Below, one piece after another: positions 1 to 10,025 of a stretch of DNA of 64,000 bases. Position numbers and translations under genes: made by a program. This DNA is from Scilla litardierei. Lineage: Eukaryota > Streptophyta > Magnoliopsida > Asparagales > Asparagaceae. Position 1 is the stretch's first letter. Each line of letters opens with the position of its first letter. The stretch spans positions 159,126,714 to 159,190,713 of the forward strand of contig CM061142.1 of assembly GCA_030789695.1 (NCBI GenBank), given 5' to 3'. A model generated the notes under the pieces. The model made no database searches. It was given only the letters and a program-made list of their open reading frames with translations, and was not told the DNA's origin.

Positions 1-134
1 CTCGGCCGAGTAGCAGTTATATTGGAATCAGGAAAATAAACAGAGAGTTGGGTACAGTAGACTTCCCTCGTTCGTGAGCGGCTCGGCCGGACGAACTTTT
101 TTACTCGGCCGAGTGACTAGTATGCTCGGCCGAG
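1..134. repeat. Palindromic CTCGGCCGAG words in Athila-1 internal tail
   Basis: TCGGCCG occurs at 2, 83, 105 and 126, three of them inside the palindrome CTCGGCCGAG. The same word is clustered in the LTR at 4537-4916. Its presence outside the LTR suggests either a duplicated U3 piece or a remnant of an older LTR in the internal tail. Confidence 0.7.
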
Positions 135-593
135 TGAGCCTTATGTTCTGCTGTTCGTCTTCGTTTGGGCTCTAAACTCCGTCTTTCTTCCTCCAGTCGA
201 TTCCATCTTCCTCCTAAGCGTCGAGCGCCTTCTTGGGGCGCTCTTTGTCGTCCCGTTCATCCTCCTCATGATGGATCTACCTATCTCCTCTCCTGTCAAG
301 AAAAATAGGACCCGTTATCACAAATTTTTTGGACGAACGACTCAAAACACTAAAAATCTCTAAAACGAAAATAAAGAAAAAGTAAAAATAAGGCAAAAAC
401 CGTCGGGTTGCCTCCCGACAAGCGCTCATTTAAGGTCGTGAGCTCGACCCCCTATAATTTTCAATCAATGCGGGATGTTTGGCGCATATGAGATGCACCC
501 ATCAAACTTTCCGGGGAGAACGCTTGGATTGGGAAGTTGCGGCGTCGTGTTCTCTCGCGGTGGTCTCCTATCTCGAATAGTGTTGGGGGGAGG
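135..593 (-). other. Non-coding tail of Athila-1 downstream of gag-protease
   Basis: No convincing ORF. At about 401-426 the minus strand carries the motif GCGCTTGTCGGGAGGCAACC, a conserved landmark that in plant Athila-like elements follows the coding region. The rest is pyrimidine-rich on the plus strand. The pol gene would be expected before this landmark and is absent. Confidence 0.6.
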
Positions 594-3229
594 CTACCCC
601 AAGCTAGCATTTGCTCCGGTCGACGGCTTCACCGGTGACGCCGTTCTCCGTGGCGGAGGAGCTTTCTTTGGAGACTTTAATTTCGAGAGCTTGCAGAGCT
701 CTCGAATCTTTGCGACATCAGCGTCGCCTTCATCATTTTCAGCGGAGAGGTCGGGGGAATCATCTTTCTTCTCATCTTGGCCTAAATCCGGGCCTTCCTC
801 GAAATCTTCATCAAAAAGAGCGCCAATTGAGTAGGGGATCGCCTCCTCTATCACCTCATCAAGGAGGTCCATGTAGTCAAGTTCCTCGTGATAAGGCATG
901 TGCTTCATAGCCTTAGGAATGTAGAGCTCCACCTCGATGTTGCCGACGTTTAAAGTAAGGGTACCTTCGCGCACGTCAACAATTACTCCGGCGGTGGCGA
1001 GGAACGGGCGTCCAAGTATCAATGAAGTATCTCCCTCCTCCTTAATGTCCATGATCACGAAGTCACATGGTAAGCATATTCCACCCGGGACTTGTAGCGG
1101 TATGTCTTCGGCAATCCCCACCGGCCTTGTTATCCGTCCATCGGTTAATTGAATGCGTATGTCGGTGGGTTTCAACTTTGTCCCGGTGTTTAGCCTTAAG
1201 AACATGGAGAGAGGCATGAGGCTCACACTAGCCCCTAGATCAACCAACGCCTTTTGAAGAGGGACGCCGTCCAAGGTGCAAGGAATCCGAAAACTCCCCG
1301 GATCTTTAAATTTGGCCGGCTCCTTTTCTCTCTTGGTAAACCAAGAGCCCTCCTCGGCTAGCATGATCTTCTCCTTCCTCTTTCTCCCCGAAATCAAGTC
1401 CTTCAAGAATTTAGCATATGTGGGGATCTCCACGATGGCGTCGAGGAAGGGAATATTGAGGCTAACTCCTCTTAGATACTCAAGGAACTTCGCTAGCCTT
1501 TTCTCCATTTTCGCTCTAGCAAGCCTTTGGGGAAATGGGACCGGTGGCATGAAGCGCCTTTCCTCAATCAATTGTTCCGCTCTAGATTTCTCCTTGTCTT
1601 GTGGCTCCTTTTCCTTTTCAACTTCAACTATCGGCTCAATTGGCTCCAAGCTTTCCTCCACGGGCTCCTCGATAGGAATCATGGCGGGGGTGGTATCCTT
1701 TCCACCTCTAGTGGTAACGGCAACTACGGCATTGATGTGGCCGGTGTTGCTCCGTGGGTTTTGCTCGGGTTGTGCCGGCAAACGTTGAGTGTTCCGATTT
1801 AGCAACGCTAGTTGCTCCGATATTTGAGCCACAACGGTATTAAGAGAGTCTTGCCCCGCCTTCAAGCTAGCATTTACCTTATTTTGCTCGACCATAAACG
1901 CCTCCACTCTAGCTTCGAAGTCGGATCGTTGTTGAGCTTGTGGAGTGTTTTGATTTTGATTCCTCCACCCTTGATTGTATCCGGGCGGCCTATATGGTGG
2001 AACTTGTTGCTTCGGTTGAAAATTTTGTTGAGTAGGCCCCCTCGGTGGATAGTTTTGTTGTTGGGGTGGTGGTGGTCGGGCTTGTTGAGGTGGTTGTTGT
2101 GGCGGGTTCAAAGCTCCTTCATTGTTGGCGTAAGAGAATCCGGGATGATTTCTCGCGGCCGGATTGGCCCAATATCCTTGGTTCCCCGCAACATATTGTA
2201 CTTGCTCCAAGGCTCCTTCTCCTTGCTCTCCTCCCACGTACATGGCTTGAGATTGGTCTTGCCAATCACACATTTGGTTAGTCGGTGCGGAGGTGGATGG
2301 GGCTCCTTGGGGCTCCGTGATAAACTTCTCCAATCTCTCCACTACCTTGTGGAGAGAATCAAATTTGCTCGTAAGCTCCGCTACGGCCTTCGCCTCGTAG
2401 ATGCTAGTTGGCTTTAAGGAGGACGTGGAGTGTCCTCGCTCATCGCCCCATTGTTGATTATTTGAGGCCATCTCCTCAATTAGGGCCGTAGCTTCCTCGG
2501 GAGTCTTTGACAAGATAGCACCATTCGCCACGGCATCAATAATTTGTTTGGTTGGAGACCGTTGTAGAAGCTATGAACTAGCTCCCAATCTTCAATGCTA
2601 TGATGCGGGCATTGATGCTGCAAATCCTTAAAACGCTCCCAAGCTTCATAGAGCGTCTCCTGTGGTCCTTGCTTGAAGGACATGAGAGCGCTCCGGATCT
2701 TCACCGTCTTGGATGGCGGATAGAACTTGTCAATAAATGCACTCGCCAACTCATCCCAAGTGGTGAAGACACCCTCAGCTTGCGTCCTCAACCAGTATAG
2801 TGCCTTGTCCTTTAGCGTGAAAGGGAAGAGACGCAGTCTGATGGCATCCATGGAGACCCCCGGCATCTGGAATGTGGCGCACTTTGACAAGAACGATTGG
2901 ATGTGGTAGTGGGGATTTTCATGGGCATTCCCATGAAATGGATCCTGCTGCATCAGAACCACTAGTCCAGTCTTTAGCTCGAAGCTCTTGTCAGCCGCCA
3001 ACCCCGGCATGGCAATGGATGAGGTAGTAGAAGAGGTCTTAGGCCGAAGTCTATCTCGAATAGAAATTAGCCTCGCCATCCTTGCCGCCAATTGTTCAGG
3101 AGTTTCCGAGTTGGTCATAAACCGCCCTTCCGGATTTTGTCTCCTTTCCGCTCTAAGTCTCCGCGCGGTACGTTCGATCTCGGGATCAAATAATATAGCT
3201 TCAGGGTCCGCCGTAGATCTCGTGTACAT
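594..3229 (-). pseudogene. gag-pro: Athila gag-protease polyprotein, frameshifted once
   Basis: Two overlapping minus-strand frames form one coding region. The first (3229-2480, 249 aa) holds the retrotransposon gag domain: a leader with acidic and arginine-rich stretches, then the aromatic-rich core with F-I-D-K-F-Y and W-E-R-F-K-D-L motifs. The second (2531-594, 645 aa) continues gag with a proline- and glutamine-rich linker and ends in a retropepsin-like domain with D-L-G-A-S in place of the usual D-T/S-G-A/S, which is normal for Athila. A one-base shift near 2545-2560 separates the frames. An acidic tail of about 80 residues follows the protease and a stop ends the ORF at 594. The products would be capsid/nucleocapsid and the protease that matures them. 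RT, RNase H and integrase are absent. Confidence 0.88.
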
Positions 3230-3370
3230 GCACAGGGGAAACAGAGTTTCAAAGAAATGATTAGTACCGTGGAAGGGTTAGGTAAGAAATAAGAAATAAA
3301 AATAATGATAATAATAATAATAAAATAAAAAAAAGAAATAGCTAGTGTGAGAAAGAATCAAACGCAATCG
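3230..3370 (-). other. Short leader between primer-binding site and gag of Athila-1
   Basis: A 141-bp untranslated spacer containing a TAA/TAT-rich low-complexity run at about 3298-3340. No ORF of note. Confidence 0.6.
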
Positions 3371-3390
3371 CCTCCCCGGCAACGGCGCCA
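3371..3390 (-). promoter_or_regulatory. Primer-binding site, Athila type
   Basis: Minus strand reads TGGCGCCGTTGCCGGGGAGG, the well-known Athila primer-binding site (complementary to a tRNA 3' end, usually assigned to tRNA-Asp). It lies 6 bp inside the LTR end at 3397 and fixes the orientation of the element. Confidence 0.92.
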
Positions 3391-3748
3391 AAAACTTGGT
3401 CGCTCCGGGATGTGACCCAAAGAACGGTTGTAGTTTTACCGCAAGCGCACGGTATAGCAGCAAGCGGGATATCGAACACAGGGAGGACGAATGACCGTGC
3501 TTGTTCCAATCAACCTGGCTACTTAAGAGAGAAATTTGCCTTTGGCGATCCTGTCACAATCGTCAGACAAAAATGCGGAAATATCAAATCAAATAAAGAA
3601 CGTCTAGGGAATGGGGAATCCCCGCTACTCACCGTATTTCATAAATGCGGTTTATCGGTATCAAAATTGCTAGAATGAGAGTTTGGATGAACTAGTTGCA
3701 ACTGAATGTAGAACCAAGCTCACGCTCTCGCGCTGTTGCCGGTCTATA

Positions 3749-4057
3749 GCTATCCTAGGTTTGGGTCCAATCTCTTGCAAACCCTAGCCTAGGAAAGCTA
3801 GCATTAGGATCAACATCATCGTCCAATCGCGCACCGAGCCCAATCTCTTGCAAACTCGGTCCACGACCTAGATTGGGATAGTTCCTACCCGTCCAATCTC
3901 TTGCAAACGAGTATCAGCATGGAATTGCAACCGGAAATCCTAGTATCGGTCCAATCTCTTGCAAACCGATACTACGGAAATTCGACTCCAACCCAATTCA
4001 GATTTCTAGGGTTTCCTATCAAATTGGAATCCAATCTCTTGCAAATCCCAATTGATA
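3749..4057 (-). repeat. Array of five stem-loops with invariant 14-nt loop in Athila-1 leader
   Basis: Plus-strand CCAATCTCTTGCAA occurs at 3767-3780, 3840-3853, 3893-3906, 3951-3964 and 4031-4044. Each copy is flanked by a different inverted repeat: arms 3749-3766/3781-3798 (15 of 18 pairs), 3827-3839/3854-3866 (10 of 13), 3886-3892/3907-3913 (6 of 7), 3941-3950/3965-3974 (10 of 10) and 4017-4030/4045-4057 (near perfect with one bulge). The array lies between the TATA box and the primer-binding site and so would be in the element RNA. Confidence 0.88.
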
Positions 4058-4443
4058 TGAATACCTAGCCATCCGTAGTAAATTGATCCCAATCTAATCC
4101 ATAATAACAATTCTAGCACAATTTCTACCAATTCATCACAAATATGAAAATAGGCTTGTAGGGTTCATCCCCACGCCCCAAGACGTGGAGACTACTCACA
4201 AATCATAGCAAGATCACAAAAATAATCGTTGAAATAAGCAATGGAATTCATCACAATATTGAGATAAGCAATAAAAATAGAATTTTTAAGGAAAAGAGAT
4301 GCAAACCAATGGAGTTCTTCAATTAATCCAACAAAATTCCAATCTTTGTCTCCTCTCCAATCACAAGAATAAAGCTAAAAACTAATCTAAAAAAATGCAA
4401 AAAATCTAAGAGAGAGGCTCTCCAAACTAGGGTAAAAACAGGG

Positions 4444-4451
4444 TTTAAATA
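4444..4451 (-). promoter_or_regulatory. Putative TATA box of Athila-1 LTR
   Basis: Minus strand TATTTAAA, 86 bp downstream (in transcription direction) of the palindrome cluster and upstream of the stem-loop array. A transcription start near 4415 is expected from normal TATA spacing. Confidence 0.6.
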
Positions 4452-4536
4452 GCCCTCAAAATCGTCCAAAAACTGTGCCCAAAATACCCCTGCACAGCCT
4501 GTTTTCCGCAGTTTTCGCTACAGGCAGCGCATCGCA

Positions 4537-4916
4537 CTCGGCCGGAGTGACAAAAGTCGCTCGGCCGAGTGAAAACCCTGTAATTTTCCAGTAAGTCGGG
4601 GCCTTCAGGGGTCTTCACTTCGGGGGCGGCTCGGCCGAGTGAGTTGACGTCACTCGGCCGATGGCTTCATAGAACTCGGGCGGACGGGATTAATCACTCG
4701 GCCGAGTGGGTCTTCTGAAGTTCAGGCAGCCGAAAAACAGTAACTTGGATGTTTTGGAAGGGCTTCGTCTGGGCGCCACTTGGGCGGACGTGATGTCTTC
4801 ACTCGGCCGATGTGGTCTTCGGTGCTCGGCCGAGTGCACACATAATTCGTGTCTGTTCTGGTCGGCCGAGCAGTGTCTCGCTGGTCGGCCGAGTGGCTCC
4901 TCCACTCGGCCGAGTG
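4537..4916. repeat. Cluster of CTCGGCCGAG palindromes in Athila-1 U3
   Basis: TCGGCCG occurs ten times in 380 bp (4538, 4561, 4631, 4654, 4698, 4803, 4826, 4862, 4885, 4906). Several extend to the 14-bp palindrome CACTCGGCCGAGTG (4695-4708, 4903-4916). The copies are irregularly spaced, so this is a cluster of a word and not a simple tandem repeat. Confidence 0.9.
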
Positions 4917-5231
4917 GGACACAAAAAATGCCCAATCTGCTTGTTTTGGCCTCCTCGTCGCTCCTGCGACGTCCATTCTTCTTCCGCTCCTCTCCAACAG
5001 CAAAGATACCCCTCGGGGAGGTCGTTGGTGACCGTCTAGAGTAAGCGCATCTCGAGATCACTCCAAATCGCGCCAAATCTCCTGAAATGCGACAAAAACA
5101 ACAAATCGTGAAAAGCATCGCAATATCGTCGATATATCGTGAAAAACATGATTTGGGCGATCTAAATGGCCTGCAAACATGCGGGAAAAAGGTGTAAAAT
5201 AAGGAGTGATCACACCCAACTTTAGGAGACA

Positions 5232-5284
5232 TCTCAGTAGTATATATTTTGTATAGCTACAGCTAAAAATAAATGTGTAGTACT
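5232..5284. repeat. Short left remnant of LTR A
   Basis: A 53-bp piece between the Athila-1 LTR and the LINE. Its end (about 5262-5284) loosely resembles the sequence before the AT-rich core of LTR B near 20360-20385. It ends in TAGTACT, repeated at 9414-9420 on the other side of the LINE. Confidence 0.35.
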
Positions 5285-5314
5285 TTTGTTAACTCCCTCC
5301 GCGCACAGAACACA

Positions 5315-8300
5315 CTAAGGATTGGTGCTAATACCCCATTTAATTAATAACTCTTTGGTTAGCAATTTTCCCTTGAAAGATCTGAGGAGCGTAAGGCTCA
5401 TTTTGGGAACATGATGTGCGCACCAAATTAGGTTGGAGAAGGGGAACAGGTTTCCACGCTGCCGAGTCCCCTCCCACGCGTCCTTGAAGGAGTAGTTTGC
5501 TCCTGTCACCCAAGTCCATGTGTCAGCACCAGCTGAGAGGGAGCAGGTGCCTAACATGTGAGATGTTTGCATCTTCCTTCCAGCCTACTGGGGTCTAGTA
5601 GTCCTTGACCTTTCGCATTCCATCTTCTAACGGGACATCAAACTTGTCGTACCAGAATAAAGTGGAGGTGCCATCATTTACACATCTCTTAATCAGCTTC
5701 TTAGAATATTGTCTGCAGCTAAGCATGAACTTCCATGTTCCTGACTGGCTGACCTTAGTAGTACTCCCATAAAATTGCTCAATGTCTTTGTAGTTGCTCT
5801 TCATGTAATTAGCCCAGAGACCATTGGTAGTCAGCATCCGCCAGGTGAGCCTAACCCACGTTGCATGGTTGAGATCAGAGAGCAATGTCAAACCTACTCC
5901 CCTTCCTCTTTCGGAGTACATAAATCTTTCCAAGCCCAAATTTTAGAATCACCCCAGATAAACTTCATGCATGCCGATGTAATGTTCCGATGATAGATTT
6001 AGGGATTCTAGATACTTGCAACCAAAAAATTACCATACCGTATATAACTGACTTGACCAATTCAATCCTCCCTGAAATGGATAATGTAGACGACGTCCAA
6101 CCCTTGAGCCGCTTCCTGCACTTGTCCACTAATCTGGCATACATAGCAGGTTTAGGATATCTGGTGGAGAGGGGAAGACCTAGATAACTCGTAATGGAGG
6201 ATCCCAATCTGATGCCCAATAAATTTGATAAGTCAGAAGGACTCCTTGTACCCTTGCTGAATATAGAAGTGCTTTTATCCCAATTAATTTGCAGCCCAGT
6301 AAGATTAGAAAAGTTTTCTAGCAAAACATTTAAACCTTCAAAAGAATGTTTATTGGCTCGGCAAAATTTCAGTATATCATCTGCAAAAAGAAGGTGTGAT
6401 ATTGAGCCCACCCGACGCATAGGATGGATGCTGCGAGCCACAATAGCTTTCTCAATCATCAAAGAAAATGCCTCCATAGTAATGACAAATAAGTAAGGAG
6501 AGAGAGGATCCCCCAGCCTAAGCCCTCTGTTTCCTTCAAAATAACCCACCGGGGAACCGTTGACCATAACTGAAAAAGTTGGTGTAGAGATACATTCCTT
6601 TATCCATTCTACAATCTTCCTGCCAAACCCCATTTGATGAAGGATATAGTAAATAAATTCACGATTAACACTGTAAAACGCCTTTCTCAAATCCAATTTC
6701 AGGCATGCCCTGGCCCCCATTGGGTTACTAAACTCTCTTATCTGCTCATGTGCTAGTGAAGCACTATCAGATAGTAGTATACCCTTGAGGAAAGCGCGCA
6801 GATTGATTTGGGGATATTAATTCATGAATGACCAATTTAAGCCAGTTACAAATCACCTTACAGATAATTTTGTGAAGAACATTGCAACATGCAATCGGTC
6901 TATAGTCTCCCAGACTCGCAGCGTTAGACTTCTTTGGAACCAAAGAGAGGTGAGTGTGATTTATTGGATGCATAAGCGAAGATGAACGAAAGAAAGAAAG
7001 AACAGCATCAGTTACATCTTTACCTATAACACTCCAGTTATGCTGATAGAAATAGCATTGAAACCGTCGGGCCCAGGGTATTTATCCACCCCTATTTGGA
7101 ACGTCGCATCCTTGATTTCCTCCGTAGAAATCCTTCGCTTCAACCAGCTGGCAGCAGCATGTGTCAACTTTAGCTTGGGGGAGAGTTTAGAAAAACATTC
7201 CAGTACTGCTCTTGATGATATAAATCCTCATAGTATTTAGGAGCCTTCGCTCTGAGTTCCTCATAAGATTTATTGTGGTTACCATCAGCATCAATAAGGT
7301 GACTCAAATTATTATGGCATTGTCTAGACCTCATTTCAGTATAGAAGAACTTTGAATTCTTGTCACCTAGACTCAGCCAGTTCTGCCAGCTTTTCTGACG
7401 AAGCATAGATTCCTCCATCTCTATTAAACTTGCCAGCTCGTTGGATAATTCTTGATCTTGTTTTTGCAAACTGATTTCAGAGTGTAGATTAAAAGATTGT
7501 CGGATTTCCTCAAGGTTTTTGCGACAGGTTGATATATTATTCAGTTCGTTTTGCAAGTGCACCCATTCCCTCAGTTTGAATTTCAAATGTCATAGTTTAA
7601 CAAAAATACGGTGCATAGCCGAACCAATCACTTCTTGGTTCCAAACTGAGTCCACCACTTCCTTGTAACCTGGCAAATTTACCCATGCATTGAAAACTTG
7701 AAGGGCTTTGGATAGATTTTTACCTTAGACCTCAGTTTGATCCATATAGGAGAGTGATCGCTCGTTATATGGTCCAAATATTCCATAAAAGTTTCCGGCA
7801 GCAGCTTTAGCCAATTAATATTGCAGAGAGTACGGTCCAGTCTCGGCGCAATCCTTCTAGTACCTAGTCTTTTGTTACACCATCTTTGAGGGCTCCCAAC
7901 ATATTTAATATCCTGTAACAAGCATCTGTTGAGGCAGTTGTTAAACTCATCAAATCTGGACTCTCACATCGACGACCTCCTATTTTCTCCTTGGAGTACC
8001 TTACACAATTAAAGTCACCCCCCACAAGCCAAGCTTCATCCCCAACCCTGGTTGCATCCTGCTTCAAGTATTCCCATAGCTGGCGTCGCCCAGTACATAG
8101 ATTAGAAGCATATACACCTGTTATTAGCAAATTGATCCCTCCTTTATTCTTACAAGTAATGGTGATGTGTTGTTGGGAGATAGATAAAATAGCCACCCGC
8201 CATAATGAAGTATCAAACCCAACAAAATCCGACCTACTCTGTGAAGAGCAAAATTATCGATCATTTCCCAATTTGTAGGGAAGCAAGACTTCCAGTCATC

Positions 8301-8429
8301 CTTGTCTTCCTTCCACTTTGTTTCCAGCAAAATAACTATAGTCGGCTTTACATTCTTTAATCTATCATGCAAGTCTCTCCGTCTGATGGGATTGTTGAGA
8401 CCATATGTGTTCCAAATGAATATACTCAT
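5315..8429 (-). pseudogene. LINE ORF2: endonuclease and reverse transcriptase, multiply broken
   Basis: Fragments in successive minus-strand frames together make ORF2. The apurinic-like endonuclease is at 8429-7679, with W-N-T-Y-G-L-N-N-P near the start, L-L-E-T-K, G-D-F-N and S-D-H-S-P motifs. A linker is at 7586-7170. RT spans 6973-5965, with D-Y-R-P-I-A, L-D-L-R-K-A-F and the catalytic F-A-D-D. The region 5939-5315 matches the C-terminal zinc-binding zf-RVT region and breaks off before its cysteine/histidine end. In an intact copy the enzyme would nick the target and reverse-transcribe the LINE RNA in place. At least five frame breaks make it inactive. Confidence 0.85.
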
Positions 8430-8432
8430 AAA

Positions 8433-9400
8433 TTAATTGGTTGATTTCTTTCCACTAGCCCCAACTCTCAACCGCGAGCTCTTGCGAATCCCTCCAGTAG
8501 CCATTTGGACATCCTTAGCTAGGGTACGCCTAGTCTCCGTAGATTCCTTTCCTTTAACCTCTTCGAATTCAACTTCCCACTCTGAGTTCGGATGGACTAT
8601 ATCTTTCGGCAGGGAGTCTATATCATGATCAATAGTATCATTTACTTCAGATATGATGGACGGCAACGGTTTATCTCCCAACACTCTGTTATTTTTGCCT
8701 TTTACTGTTGTCGACTCCAGAATCTTGGTGCCTTCATTACCCTCACCTGATATGGCCGATCCAACATCTGTGTTTGACTCTATCAAGCCACCACCCTTGA
8801 TGCCGACCCTAAACTGGAGCTCCCTGATGTTGATGTTCCAATACTAGCCGACTCATGCAAAATTTCCAGCTCCTTTGGCATATACTGTGACGTATCCGAT
8901 CTTGTCAACATTTGCTCCTTATCAGCATTTGTAATTGATGTCGATGTCCCCATGGCATCAACTCTGGTAAGAGTCGAACATTTCTCTACCACAGCGGATG
9001 AGCCTGACAAATTTCCATTTTTATTCATTGTCGATCCCTCCACTATTTCCTCTACTACAAATGCCCCCCCGTCTCCTTTGACTATCTTATCATGTGTAAT
9101 ATCCAATCCTTTAACCATTTCCACTGTTGCAAACCCCTCTGTTCCTCTATCTTTAGCTTCAGATTCAGTAACTTTTTCTGATTTCTTCGCCGCCTCCTCT
9201 TTTTGGATTGAAGAGAGCTTTATCAAGTTTGGACAGTGGTCATCTGAATGTCCATAGAATACGCAATGACTACATCTAGGGGGCTGTCCTTCATACTTCG
9301 TTTCAATTGAAATAATGACCACATCACCTCCACTAGGCACCTAGCATAAGTCAATCTTTCCATCTTAGCTGTTGCTCTATCAAGGCAAATATGCAAATAG
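8433..9400 (-). pseudogene. LINE ORF1 remnant with CCHC zinc knuckle
   Basis: Frames at 9426-9223, 9340-8783 and 8786-8433 read as one ORF1 with two frameshifts. The start L-D-R-A-T-A-K-M-E-R-L-T-Y-A-R belongs to the DUF4283-like RNA-binding domain of plant LINE ORF1. It is followed by the zinc knuckle C-S-H-C-V-F-Y-G-H-S-D-D-H-C and a long serine/threonine-rich tail. The N-terminal half is missing at the 5' truncation. ORF1 proteins bind LINE RNA; this copy cannot be expressed intact. Confidence 0.75.
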
Positions 9401-9468
9401 GAAAATATATATATAGTACTGTTCACGTAATACTTGTTAAATATATGTATAAGTTATGCTATAGTATG

Positions 9469-9472
<4 letters not shown>

Positions 9473-9503
<31 letters not shown>
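9473..9503. repeat. (GT)n microsatellite in LTR A
   Basis: About 15 GT units. The homologous place in LTR B (20381-20476) has a TA run followed by a shorter GT run. Confidence 0.9.
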
Positions 9504-9508
<5 letters not shown>

Positions 9509-9954
9509 AGTTTATACATATTAATCAGTTTATATACTAGCTTATAATAATATATGTACAGTTAGTTAGTTATTAGTAGATATACGATTAATATAATAGT
9601 TGATATATACAGTACATTTTAATGAGTTGTGATCCCTTGGCTTGATATCACGAAACCATTCACGCAGATATATTCACGCCTCTCTTGCGATCGCGTGGAC
9701 ACCAAAATTGCGCAAATCAGGCAAGTATTTTATCCTTTACAAGCTTTTTAAGATATGACGAATGCAGTTAAAATGTTAAAATAACAACTTTTTGTGAATA
9801 TGCTGCTTAATAGATTTTGAAGTAATGAATCTGGTGATGTGTTAGTTTGCTTTTACTATTAAATGTTGTTGTCACTTTAATAATGTACATGAAATGCCAT
9901 CATTGCTTGTTACCCCATTAGTTATGGAATGTACAGCCTAATGAAATGTGATAT

Positions 9955-10025
9955 TGGGCCCTCAGAGCATATACGGACTATTAGGCCCTCGGGGCATATA
10001 CGGACTATTGGGCCCTTGGGGCACA
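9955..10025 (+). repeat. 27-bp triplicate in LTR A
   Basis: Three copies of a unit beginning ATTGGGCCCTC and ending TATACGGACT, period 27 bp. The same triplicate occurs in LTR B at about 20932-21004. Confidence 0.85.

Larger units (their letters stand above)
1..5231 (-). mobile_element. Athila-type Ty3/gypsy element (Athila-1), partial, gag-protease only
   Basis: Reading on the minus strand from 5231 the order is 5' LTR (3397-5231), primer-binding site (3371-3390), gag-protease (3229-594) and a non-coding tail running off the left edge. The primer-binding site and the D-L-G-A-S protease motif are typical of the Athila lineage. No RT, RNase H or integrase follows the protease. The 3' LTR lies outside the window, so size and TSD cannot be checked. 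A non-autonomous gag-protease derivative is the best reading; an assembly deletion of pol is the alternative. Confidence 0.88.
3397..5231 (-). repeat. 5' LTR of Athila-1
   Basis: On the minus strand the LTR starts TGTCTCCTAAAG at 5231 and ends CGACCA at 3397, next to the primer-binding site, giving 1,835 bp. It contains in transcription order a palindrome cluster (4916-4537), a TATA box (4451-4444), an array of five stem-loops (4057-3749) and a U5 block with ACCGCAAGCGCACGG (plus-strand reading, 3438-3452) that recurs in the second Athila element of the window. The second LTR is outside the window, so the outer boundary rests on the TG...CA ends and the family-typical start. Confidence 0.8.
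5285..9413 (-). mobile_element. Plant LINE (non-LTR retrotransposon), decayed
   Basis: Minus-strand order is the ORF1 end with a CCHC knuckle (9400-8433), endonuclease (8429-7679), RT (6973-5965) and a zf-RVT-like C-terminal region (5939-5315), which is normal for plant L1-type LINEs. Many frameshifts and stops mark it as old. It is 5' truncated, because ORF1 begins in the middle of its RNA-binding domain. The heptamer TAGTACT at 5278-5284 and 9414-9420 may be the TSD. There is no clear poly(A) tail, only a TTT run, so the 3' end is uncertain. Confidence 0.82.

Noticed and set aside
475..1788. Plus-strand ORFs over Athila gag-protease
   Set aside because: Shadows of the minus-strand coding region, which has clear gag and protease motifs.
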